In this document: positions 1-5,875 of the stretch, one piece after another
Position numbering within the stretch: the first letter of the stretch is position 1
How the letters are laid out: every line of letters begins with the position of its first letter
Assembly: GCA_024683115.1 (NCBI GenBank)
Contig: JAIKYM010000133.1
Location: 1-6,840, forward strand
Source of the DNA: Bacilli bacterium
GTDB taxonomy: Bacteria; Bacillota_I; Bacilli_A; RF39; UBA660
DNA: 6,840 nt
Direction: 5' to 3'
The notes under the pieces: generated by a model
Told to the model about the DNA's origin: nothing
The model's input: the letters and a program-made list of their open reading frames with translations, nothing else
Database searches by the model: none
Position numbers and translations under genes: made by a program

Positions 1-2
1 AT

Positions 3-248
3 GCTATTACTTATGCTTCTAGTTTATCTTGTCCAAGTGATTTTACATATTATAGTTATATAAAAGGCTTAACTGATAAGGTTAAAGTTTTTAAAGCTGA
101 ACTTAATCGTATTAATAATGCATTAAAGAAATCTGAACGTAAGTATAATGAAACTATTGAACAAGGTGAAGATAGATGTAAGCAAATTAAGACAGTGGAT
201 ATTGTTGAAAAATTACCAGCTACTCAACTAGAAAGTATATTAGACTAG
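3..248 (+). CDS. Unrecognised protein, C-terminal part only (5' end outside window)
   Basis: An open frame enters from the left edge and reads 81 codons to a TAG at 246-248. The visible part begins AITYASSLSCPS and ends TQLESILD. After a short Tyr/Ser-rich stretch, residues about 24-60 are rich in Lys, Glu, Asn and regularly spaced Leu/Val/Ile, which suggests an amphipathic helix or short coiled coil. There is no transmembrane segment or catalytic motif, and I do not recognise the family. Codon use matches the neighbours. The Shine-Dalgarno site of the next gene overlaps its stop codon, so the two genes are probably co-transcribed and translationally coupled. The start and full length lie outside the window, so no function is proposed. 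Confidence 0.7.
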   Translation, partial: AITYASSLSCPSDFTYYSYIKGLTDKVKVFKAELNRINNALKKSERKYNETIEQGEDRCKQIKTVDIVEKLPATQLESILD

Positions 249-251
249 GAG
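247..251 (+). promoter_or_regulatory. Ribosome binding site of the LOG-family gene, overlapping the upstream stop codon
   Basis: AGGAG lies 6 bases before the ATG at 258. Its first two bases are the last two of the preceding gene's TAG. The arrangement fixes the start and suggests translational coupling. Confidence 0.8.
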
Positions 252-257
252 TTAATT

Positions 258-791
258 ATGAGAGTAACAATAAGTGCTGGTTCCAGTGATAATATAGATA
301 ATATGTACAAAGATGAATCTAGAAAACTATTAGAATACTTAGCTAATAAAGGATGTATTCTTAATTGGGGATCTGGTTCTATCGGTATAATGGGTATTTG
401 CTATGATGAATTTTCTAAAAAAGGTAATGAAATATATGGTTATACATCTCCTAAATATGCGGATGATATAGATAATTTACCTAATGCAAAACATGTAATA
501 TATCCTGATACATTTGAATTAAAAAAGAATATATTTACAGATGCAGAACTTATAATATGTTTACCAGGTGGTACAGGAACAGTTTCTGAATTCTTTGCTT
601 ATATTGAAGAAATAAGAAGTAATGATAAACCTAAGAAATTAGTTATCTATAATGTAGGTAATTGGTTTACTCCATTTAAAGAAGCAATCGATTCTTTAGT
701 TGCTAAGGGATTTAATAGTGCAAGTATCTACAATGTATTTGATGTTGTTGATAACTTCGAAGATTTTAAAACATATTTTGAAAATTTATAA
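258..791 (+). CDS. LOG-family (lysine-decarboxylase-like Rossmann) protein, probable nucleotide 5'-monophosphate phosphoribohydrolase
   Basis: This 177-residue cytoplasmic protein has the fold signatures of the LOG / TIGR00730 family, formerly misnamed lysine decarboxylases. Proven members cleave nucleoside 5'-monophosphates, such as cytokinin riboside monophosphates, into free base and ribose 5-phosphate. Visible motifs are a glycine-rich loop WGSGSIGIMG at residues 37-46 (usual form YGGGxxGLMG) and PGGTGTVSE at 103-111, with Glu111 as the expected active-site glutamate. The length is near normal for a short LOG protein. Two departures stand out. The second glycine of the first loop is Ser, and the usual MHERK motif aligns without gaps to TFELK at 85-89, so its conserved arginine is Leu88. 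Activity and substrate are therefore uncertain. The gene follows the unknown upstream gene with no gap for a promoter. The family assignment is firm; the reaction is inferred. Confidence 0.82.
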   Translation: MRVTISAGSSDNIDNMYKDESRKLLEYLANKGCILNWGSGSIGIMGICYDEFSKKGNEIYGYTSPKYADDIDNLPNAKHVIYPDTFELKKNIFTDAELIICLPGGTGTVSEFFAYIEEIRSNDKPKKLVIYNVGNWFTPFKEAIDSLVAKGFNSASIYNVFDVVDNFEDFKTYFENL

Positions 792-797
792 TAATAA

Positions 798-824
798 AAA
801 ACATAAGATAATCTCTTATGTTTT
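798..824. terminator. Bidirectional intrinsic terminator between convergent genes
   Basis: The 11-base arm 798-808 (AAAACATAAGA) pairs perfectly with 814-824 (TCTTATGTTTT) around a 5-base loop. On plus it runs into a T-rich tract (821-832, broken by one A). On minus it runs into T6ATTAT. It can therefore end both the LOG-gene transcript and the methyltransferase transcript. The stem is A/T-rich with only two G-C pairs, so it is weak by energy. The methyltransferase stop codon (823-825) overlaps its right arm. Confidence 0.8.
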
Positions 825-1575
825 ATTTTTTTAAAATATCTAATATATGTCTTCCTGCTCCAAGTAGTTCTTTATTTTCACATGTTGAAAAATGACACTT
901 AATAAACAATTCATATGTTTCGTCATCCATCTTATTAACTATATTTTTTATATATTCAGTTGGACCATCTTGATTAATAATCTTAACTCTTTTTAACTTA
1001 CATTTATTCTTTAAATAATTAATATCTTTTAATCTTACATATGAATATAGATTATCATTATCTTTTAGTATTTTAAATTTATTATCCACATTGTTTATAT
1101 CTTCTTTGATATATCCTTCCATGAATCCGTGGTAGATAAGAGCAAACTCATTCATACAATATGATATGAATATATACTTCTTAGATACTCTTTTAGCTTC
1201 TTCTAAGGCTTTTACTTTTTCTTCCATAGTTAATAAGTGATACATTGGACCAAATAATAAAACTATATCAAAAGAGTTATCTTTAAATCTAGATAGATCT
1301 ATAGCATTACCTTGGTAACATTTAATACCTTTTTCTTCCATGTACTTAAGATTATGTTTAACTAATTCTACAGCAGTTACATCATAACCTTCATTCATAA
1401 GTTGATATGAGTATGCACCTGTTCCTGCTCCTACATCTAATATACTATCTCCAAATGAAAGATATTTATGTATATATTTCATTGCTGTAATGTATTCTAT
1501 ATTAGCATGTTTAGTCTTTAATCTTTTGTCTTCATTATGTTTATTATAATAATTAATTAGTTCTTTTTCGTTCAT
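823..1575 (-). CDS. Class I SAM-dependent methyltransferase, substrate unknown
   Basis: With the start placed at the ATG at 1575 the protein has 250 residues. The open frame extends 16 codons further to a TTG at 1623, but that extension (MIDNIYIFYYY...) is low-complexity and crosses the likely promoter. The 1575 ATG has GTGAT, part of the anti-16S match, 4 bases upstream. SAM-binding features are motif I ILDVGAGTGAYS at residues 45-56, an acidic residue after beta 2 (AVELV, Glu70) that should bind the ribose hydroxyls, GNAIDL at 89-94 with Asp93 near the adenine, and FGPMYHL at 108-114 after beta 4. The N-terminal part, rich in Tyr, Asn and Lys, and the C-terminal half (115-250) probably shape the substrate site, but I cannot read the acceptor from them. 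There is no membrane segment. It stands alone on minus between two convergent/divergent neighbours, so context does not identify a substrate. Confidence 0.85.
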   Translation of the reverse strand: MNEKELINYYNKHNEDKRLKTKHANIEYITAMKYIHKYLSFGDSILDVGAGTGAYSYQLMNEGYDVTAVELVKHNLKYMEEKGIKCYQGNAIDLSRFKDNSFDIVLLFGPMYHLLTMEEKVKALEEAKRVSKKYIFISYCMNEFALIYHGFMEGYIKEDINNVDNKFKILKDNDNLYSYVRLKDINYLKNKCKLKRVKIINQDGPTEYIKNIVNKMDDETYELFIKCHFSTCENKELLGAGRHILDILKK

Positions 1576-1579
1576 AAAA

Positions 1580-1584
1580 ATCAC
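1580..1584 (-). promoter_or_regulatory. Ribosome binding site choosing the methyltransferase start at 1575
   Basis: On minus the sequence reads TGTGATTTTTATG. GTGAT matches the 3' part of AGGAGGTGAT and sits 4 bases from the ATG, the same placement as the AGGTGAT site of the divergent gene. It is a weak but position-correct site. No comparable site precedes the upstream TTG. Confidence 0.5.
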
Positions 1585-1622
1585 ATTTATATAATAATAA
1601 AAAATATAGATATTATCAATCA

Positions 1623-1630
1623 ATTATAGT
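1623..1630. promoter_or_regulatory. Candidate overlapping -10 boxes of a divergent promoter pair
   Basis: Plus TATAGT (1625-1630) sits about 24 bases before the ATG of the Tim44-like gene, giving a short leader that includes its ribosome binding site. Minus TATAAT (1628-1623) lies 48 bases before the methyltransferase ATG. Neither has a convincing -35 hexamer, and in such A/T-rich DNA a chance match is likely, so this is a weak call. An ATTGATTGAT repeat on minus (1624-1615) lies just beside them. Confidence 0.3.
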
Positions 1631-1642
1631 AAAATTAAGTAT

Positions 1643-1649
1643 AGGTGAT
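1643..1649 (+). promoter_or_regulatory. Ribosome binding site choosing the ATG at 1654
   Basis: AGGTGAT lies 4 bases before the ATG at 1654-1656. An in-frame GTG at 1645 falls inside this site and so cannot be the start. Confidence 0.8.
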
Positions 1650-1653
1650 AGTT

Positions 1654-2439
1654 ATGAAACTATTTTTAGGAATATTCTTAGGAACTATAGTAGCAGTGCT
1701 TATTATTGCTGTTGTTTTATACTTTATTATTGTTAGTAAAATTAAAAAAGTAGCAGGAAATGAAGGTTTTAAACAAATCAAGGATAGACTTAAACAAGGT
1801 ATGCATGATGGTGAAGTTTTCGATGGTAGTTTTGAAGCTGAACATAGATCTATTTCAGGTATGACTGATTTGCTTGAAGTAAAGGTAAGAAGAGACTTTG
1901 AAGATTTTCATGCATCTGAATTATTTAATTTAAATAATAAAAATCTTAAAGCAATATTTAATACATTAGAAGATAAAAATATATCATATTTAGATAATGA
2001 TTCTGTATACGATTTGATTAAATCTAGTGTATATGAACAAATTGTAGATATGAAGAATCGTAATATAGAAGTAGCTTATGATGATGTTAAGATTAATCGT
2101 AATTCTATTAAGTCTTATACCAATAAAGATGGTACAGCTACAATAGAAGTTAATACATCTATGTCTTATTTCTATAGATCAAATAATAAGAAGGAAAAAC
2201 AATTTGATAAATATCGTAAGGAAACAAGATTTGTTACTAAATATATATTAGTATATGATGCATCTAAATTAGATGAAGATCAACAATTCTCAATATCTGT
2301 TAATTGTCCAAACTGTGGTGCACCAGTACCTGTATTTGGTGATACTAAATGTAAGTATTGTGATTCTCTTGTTAAGGGAGTTAATATTAATACTATTAAC
2401 TTAAAGTCTTGGAGATTAATAAGTTATAAAGAGTATTAG
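1654..2439 (+). CDS. Membrane-anchored Tim44-like protein with C-terminal zinc ribbon
   Basis: With the start at 1654 the protein has 261 residues. Residues about 3-27 form one hydrophobic helix (LFLGIFLGTIVAV...), followed by the basic stretch SKIKK, consistent with an N-terminal anchor and a cytoplasmic body by the positive-inside rule. Residues about 70-215 are a soluble alpha/beta domain. A four-cysteine zinc ribbon follows: CPNCGAP (Cys218, Cys221), then CKYCD (Cys233, Cys236), ending in a short strand with Trp253. A Tim44/NTF2-like core followed by CPNCGAP, CxYC and a terminal tryptophan is the layout of bacterial Tim44-like zinc-ribbon proteins, often annotated as transport-related. 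The core itself is divergent, so the Tim44 part is less secure than the ribbon. It is 23 bases upstream of the ABC exporter gene with no terminator between, so the two probably form an operon. Molecular role unknown. Confidence 0.62.
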   Translation: MKLFLGIFLGTIVAVLIIAVVLYFIIVSKIKKVAGNEGFKQIKDRLKQGMHDGEVFDGSFEAEHRSISGMTDLLEVKVRRDFEDFHASELFNLNNKNLKAIFNTLEDKNISYLDNDSVYDLIKSSVYEQIVDMKNRNIEVAYDDVKINRNSIKSYTNKDGTATIEVNTSMSYFYRSNNKKEKQFDKYRKETRFVTKYILVYDASKLDEDQQFSISVNCPNCGAPVPVFGDTKCKYCDSLVKGVNINTINLKSWRLISYKEY

Positions 2440-2449
2440 AATCATAAAT

Positions 2450-2453
2450 GGGG
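2450..2453 (+). promoter_or_regulatory. Weak ribosome binding site for the GTG-started ABC transporter
   Basis: GGGG lies 9 bases before the GTG at 2463. An in-frame TAA directly precedes the GTG (2460-2462), so no earlier start in frame is possible here. The next in-frame ATG is codon 22, just before the first membrane helix. Weak site plus GTG may lower translation relative to the upstream gene. Confidence 0.45.
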
Positions 2454-2462
2454 TTGAGTTAA

Positions 2463-4190
2463 GTGGATGAATTTAAGAAGAATGTAAAAATAACATCTAA
2501 ATATTTTAAGGGACATGGATTACGTATGTTCCTTATTGTTATTTTTACAATCGTTATTTTAGCATTAAGAATAGTAACACCTATTGTTAGTGCACAAGTA
2601 TTAATAAAATTAACTGATAATGTATTAGATCAAGTAATACTATTAGCATTTGTATTATTAGGTATAGATGTTCTATGGAATATTTGTTGGTATTTCCAAC
2701 AATACTTCTATGAAAAAATATATAAAGATGTTTTCTCTGAAGTACAAAATGAAGTAGGTTCAGCCATCCTAAAACTAACTAATAATTCTTTAGATGAAAA
2801 CTCTACTGGAGTATTTATTCAAAGATTAACAGGTGATACATCTAATGTAGCTAGTTCATTTGATCAATTAATTGGTGAACTTTCGGGATTATTTACATCA
2901 GTTGGTACTTTAGTTGCTATATTTGTTGTTAGTATACCAGCTGGATTATTCTCATTAGTTGCTACTTTTATATCATTTGGTATTTCATATTTTAGAGTTA
3001 AAGTATATGCAAAAGAACATAAGAGAATTAAAGAGATTAATGAAAAAACTACAGGCTTTATTGGTGAGTTAGTTAGAGGTGCTAGAGATATTAAGATGCT
3101 TAATTCTGAATCATCTTTCTTAAAGGCACTAAGAGATAAAGTAGATTATAATTTGAATGAAGACTTTAGATTTAAGGTTAAGAATAGAAGATTCTGGTTA
3201 GTTGAAATGGTAACTATGGATGCCTTTGAAAACTTTATGATTATCTTCTTAGTTTGGTTGATCATGATTAATAATATAACTATTACATTAGCTTTAGTTA
3301 TTCGTAATTATCAAAGTAAGGCTACAGGTTTTGCTGATTCTATAAGTAGATTAATGGAAGCATTTAAAGACTTCAATTTATCTTGTACTCGTATATTTGG
3401 AATATTGGATTCTGATGAATTTCCTAAGGAACAATTTGGTACTAAACACTTAGATAATGTTGAAGGTAACTTTGAATTTAAAAATGTTGTATTTAGTTAT
3501 AAGAAAAATAAAAAGGTATTAAACAACTTATCATTTAAAGCTAAAGCAAATACTACAGTTGGTTTTGTTGGTAAGTCTGGAGAAGGTAAGTCTACAATAT
3601 TCTCATTACTATGTAAGATGTATGATGTTAACAAGGGTGAAATATTAATAGATGGTATTAATATAAATGAATTAGATAAAGATTCTATAAGAGGCAATAT
3701 TACTATTATTTCTCAAAATCCATATATCTTTAATTTAAGTATTAGGGATAATTTAAAGTTAGTTAAGAGTGATTTAACTAATAAAGAGATGAGAGAAGCT
3801 TGTAAGATGGCTTGTCTAGATGAATTCATTGAAAGCTTACCAGATAAATATGATACTATCATTGGAGAAGGTGGAGTTAATCTATCAGGTGGTCAAAGAC
3901 AAAGACTAGCTATAGCTAGGGCATTTGTACAAAAGACTGAAATAATCTTATTTGATGAAGCTACATCAGCACTTGATAATGAAACTCAAAGAGATATTCA
4001 ACAAGCTATACGTAATTTAAAGAAAGATTATACTATACTAATTATTGCTCATAGATTATCAACTATTAAGGATTGTGATAAGATTCTTTATATTTCTAAA
4101 GGACAAGTATTATCACAAGGTACTCATGAACAATTAATGAAGAATTCAAAAGAGTATAAAGAATTATATGAATCAGAAATAGAAAAATAG
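2463..4190 (+). CDS. ABC exporter half-transporter (fused membrane and ATP-binding domains)
   Basis: This 575-residue protein has the type IV (exporter) layout. The N-terminal membrane domain (about 1-320) has hydrophobic segments near residues 22-48, 57-78, 138-178 (two passes) and 252-280. The ATPase domain follows: A-loop tyrosine in FSYKK (Tyr346), Walker A GKSGEGKST at 370-378, Q-loop Gln418, signature LSGGQ at 474-478, Walker B IILFDE at 494-499 with catalytic Glu499, D-loop SALD and H-loop His530. All catalytic residues are intact and only one half-transporter is present, so a homodimer is the simplest model. Partnership with a second half encoded elsewhere is possible. Families with this layout export lipids, drugs or peptides, or serve lipid flipping. 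No peptidase C39 domain is present. Substrate not readable. Starts with GTG, downstream of the Tim44-like gene in the same likely operon. Confidence 0.93.
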   Translation: MDEFKKNVKITSKYFKGHGLRMFLIVIFTIVILALRIVTPIVSAQVLIKLTDNVLDQVILLAFVLLGIDVLWNICWYFQQYFYEKIYKDVFSEVQNEVGSAILKLTNNSLDENSTGVFIQRLTGDTSNVASSFDQLIGELSGLFTSVGTLVAIFVVSIPAGLFSLVATFISFGISYFRVKVYAKEHKRIKEINEKTTGFIGELVRGARDIKMLNSESSFLKALRDKVDYNLNEDFRFKVKNRRFWLVEMVTMDAFENFMIIFLVWLIMINNITITLALVIRNYQSKATGFADSISRLMEAFKDFNLSCTRIFGILDSDEFPKEQFGTKHLDNVEGNFEFKNVVFSYKKNKKVLNNLSFKAKANTTVGFVGKSGEGKSTIFSLLCKMYDVNKGEILIDGININELDKDSIRGNITIISQNPYIFNLSIRDNLKLVKSDLTNKEMREACKMACLDEFIESLPDKYDTIIGEGGVNLSGGQRQRLAIARAFVQKTEIILFDEATSALDNETQRDIQQAIRNLKKDYTILIIAHRLSTIKDCDKILYISKGQVLSQGTHEQLMKNSKEYKELYESEIEK

Positions 4191-4209
4191 GAGGTTAACT
4201 CCTATTTTT
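4183..4209. terminator. Bidirectional intrinsic terminator containing both convergent stop codons
   Basis: AAAAATAGGAG (4183-4193) pairs perfectly with CTCCTATTTTT (4199-4209) around a GTTAA loop. The left arm carries the ABC transporter's TAG (4188-4190). The loop carries the complement of the zincin gene's TAA (4195-4197). Both strands leave the stem through a run of five T, with four more T soon after on plus. Five G-C pairs in the stem make it stronger than the terminator at 798-824. Confidence 0.85.
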
Positions 4210-5130
4210 ATTTTCTCTTCGTTCAAGTTTTTTATCTACTAGTTTTTCTAGTGTTGAATAATACTTATCTATCTTTCTAGATTTAAGTACTTTGAAGTAA
4301 ACCATTCGTTGTCTCATAAGATAATGAATGAATCCTTCATATTTCATATATTCTTCTTTTGTTAATTTACCATCTTTTTCTAGTAGTTTCATTTTAGTAA
4401 TAAAACATTCTGATAAGAACATCATTATTTCACTGTAGTGATGTAATACCATTGGTATATTAGGTATATTCTTACTATCTCCATAGTGGAAGATTGCATC
4501 TAAATGTTCTAGTGCAGTCCAAGCTCTTTTTTGAGATGAGTAAAGTGATAGTTCTTCAAATAATTTATACATATTTGCTTCATAGAATAATTCATTGAAA
4601 TGTTCAATACCTATTAGTATTTCAAACATAGATATTAAATATCTACTTGTTAGATATATTGTTCTTTTATTCAATTTATCTTCTGGAGCATAACCTGAAA
4701 AGTTCTTATAATCTTCTTGTGCTGTATATGCTTCACATAGACCTTCACCAATACCATATCCGTCTTTAGTTACTTGTAGGAAACCTACCATTACGATATC
4801 TCCTGCATCATATCTAGTGGCCATATGTATTAGTTCGTGTGTAATAACTTCTCTTAAATCATCTACATTATATCTTATTGTATTAGTTACAACATCATAT
4901 TCTGCGGATGCATTCTTTTTGGACATTTTATCTTCATCTACTTTAATAATCTTTAGTGTTTTTAAATTGTTATAGAATAAAGATAAATCTTTACCTTTCA
5001 TTTGTTCAATAAAGTCTTTTATATAATATGGTTGTTCACTTAAATCAGGTTGTTCAACTTTAATCTTAGGCGGTTTAGTTAAACTATCAATTGGACGCAT
5101 ATTATCACTTCCTGAGTTTGTATTATACAT
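4195..5130 (-). CDS. Zincin-like putative metallopeptidase (HExxH), unclassified
   Basis: From the ATG at 5130 the protein has 311 residues. HELIH at 98-102 gives the two zinc histidines and the catalytic glutamate. GEGLCEAYT at 128-136 resembles the EGxxEY segment of gluzincins, making Glu129 the likely third zinc ligand, 26 residues after the second histidine. The remaining ~175 residues are predicted mostly helical and rich in aromatic residues, with no membrane helix. There is no signal peptide, so it appears cytoplasmic. I cannot place it in a named peptidase family, and activity is inferred from the motif only. Start choice: the frame opens at 5175 (MKNKRNYLYLFL...) without a ribosome site. 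5130 has AGGTGA 4 bases upstream. 5100 (MRPIDS) also has a good site, giving a 301-residue form. It converges on the ABC transporter with only 4 bases between stops and diverges from the response regulator. Confidence 0.72.
   Translation of the reverse strand: MYNTNSGSDNMRPIDSLTKPPKIKVEQPDLSEQPYYIKDFIEQMKGKDLSLFYNNLKTLKIIKVDEDKMSKKNASAEYDVVTNTIRYNVDDLREVITHELIHMATRYDAGDIVMVGFLQVTKDGYGIGEGLCEAYTAQEDYKNFSGYAPEDKLNKRTIYLTSRYLISMFEILIGIEHFNELFYEANMYKLFEELSLYSSQKRAWTALEHLDAIFHYGDSKNIPNIPMVLHHYSEIMMFLSECFITKMKLLEKDGKLTKEEYMKYEGFIHYLMRQRMVYFKVLKSRKIDKYYSTLEKLVDKKLERRENKNRS
5104..5113 (-). promoter_or_regulatory. Second ribosome binding site inside the zincin gene, serving the ATG at 5100
   Basis: On minus, AGGAAGTGAT sits 3 bases before the in-frame ATG at 5100. 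It matches the anti-16S sequence at least as well as the site for 5130. It could make 5100 the true or an additional start. Confidence 0.5.
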
Positions 5131-5134
5131 CAAT

Positions 5135-5140
5135 TCACCT
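5135..5140 (-). promoter_or_regulatory. Ribosome binding site for the zincin gene start at 5130
   Basis: AGGTGA on minus lies 4 bases (ATTG) before the ATG at 5130, the same spacing as for the Tim44-like gene. The farther ATG at 5175 is preceded only by A/T bases. Confidence 0.65.
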
Positions 5141-5181
5141 AAAAATAAATACAAATAATTTCTTTTATTTTTCATAAATCT

Positions 5182-5189
5182 AATATAAT
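5182..5189. promoter_or_regulatory. Candidate divergent -10 boxes for the response regulator and zincin genes
   Basis: Plus TATAAT at 5184-5189 is a perfect -10 match, 23 bases before the response regulator ATG. Minus TATATT (5187-5182) overlaps it and would start transcripts close to 5175, giving a leader of about 45 bases before the 5130 start. No good -35 element is seen on either strand. Confidence 0.42.
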
Positions 5190-5200
5190 ATATTTATATA

Positions 5201-5209
5201 AGAGGTGGT
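5201..5209 (+). promoter_or_regulatory. Ribosome binding site of the response regulator
   Basis: AGAGGTGGT lies 3 bases before the ATG at 5213 and closely matches the anti-16S sequence. It fixes the start. Confidence 0.75.
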
Positions 5210-5212
5210 ACT

Positions 5213-5875
5213 ATGCATATATTAGTGTGTGATGATGAACAATTAATAAGAGACCTAATTAAAGATTATGTTGAAAATGAAGGTTATAAATGTGATGAAG
5301 CAGCTAATGGAGCTGAAGCAGTAGAACTTGTAGAAGATAATGATTATGACCTTATTATCATGGACATCATGATGCCTGAGATGGATGGTATGAGCGCAGT
5401 TAAAGAAATAAAAGCAATTAAAGATATACCAGTTATCATGTTATCTGCTCGTAAGGAAGAATATGATAAATTACAAGGTTTTGATTTAGGTATAGATGAT
5501 TATGTAACTAAACCTTTCTCACCTAAAGAATTAATTGCACGTATTAAAGCAGTATTAAAACGAAATGGTAATGATGATTTATTAACATGTGGGAACATAG
5601 TTATTGATCATGTATCACATGAAGTTAAGATAGATAATGAAGTAGTAGAGTTAACTTCTACTCAATATGAACTATTAACATTGTTCATATCTAATCCTGG
5701 AGTTGCTTTATCAAGAGATAAGATTATTGAGAAAGTATTTGGATATGACTATGAAGCAGATGATAGAACAATAGATGCTCATATTAAACTTCTTAGAAGT
5801 AAGATGGGTAAATATCGAGATAGTATAAAAACTATTCGTAATGTAGGTTATAAATTCGTATATGAGGAAGAGTAG
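5213..5875 (+). CDS. OmpR/PhoB-family response regulator
   Basis: This 220-residue DNA-binding regulator is the output half of a two-component system. The receiver domain (1-115) has the acidic pair Asp7/Asp8, phosphoacceptor Asp51 in IIMDIMMPEMDG, switch Ser78, aromatic Tyr97 and Lys100 in TKPF. After a short linker, the winged-helix domain (about 124-218) shows LTSTQYELL, a recognition-helix segment RTIDAHIKLLRSKM (185-198) and the wing RNVGYKF. All key residues are present and the length is typical. The partner histidine kinase begins within its last codons, so the two are co-expressed. It is transcribed away from the zincin gene, and the 80-110-base divergent region is where an autoregulatory site would lie. 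I could not identify a PhoB-like direct repeat there. Confidence 0.95.
   Translation: MHILVCDDEQLIRDLIKDYVENEGYKCDEAANGAEAVELVEDNDYDLIIMDIMMPEMDGMSAVKEIKAIKDIPVIMLSARKEEYDKLQGFDLGIDDYVTKPFSPKELIARIKAVLKRNGNDDLLTCGNIVIDHVSHEVKIDNEVVELTSTQYELLTLFISNPGVALSRDKIIEKVFGYDYEADDRTIDAHIKLLRSKMGKYRDSIKTIRNVGYKFVYEEE

Noticed and set aside
1..63. Short hydrophobic frame starting with the first ATG of the window
   Set aside because: Only 20 codons, no ribosome site visible, and it overlaps in another frame the longer frame that is coupled to the LOG gene.
1576..1623. TTG-started N-terminal extension of the methyltransferase
   Set aside because: It adds a Tyr/Ile-rich tail of 16 residues with no ribosome site, crosses the divergent promoter region, and the ATG at 1575 has a placed GTGAT site.
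1645..1653. GTG start for the Tim44-like gene
   Set aside because: The GTG is part of the AGGTGAT ribosome site for the ATG at 1654.
3497..3697. 66-codon open frame on minus inside the ABC transporter gene
   Set aside because: It lies wholly opposite the ATPase domain coding region, encodes a low-complexity Leu/Ser/Pro-rich peptide, and is best explained as a shadow of the real gene.
5131..5175. Most upstream ATG (5175) as start of the zincin gene
   Set aside because: No ribosome site precedes it and the likely minus transcription start falls at about this position. The hydrophobic YLYLFL stretch it adds is too short for a signal peptide.
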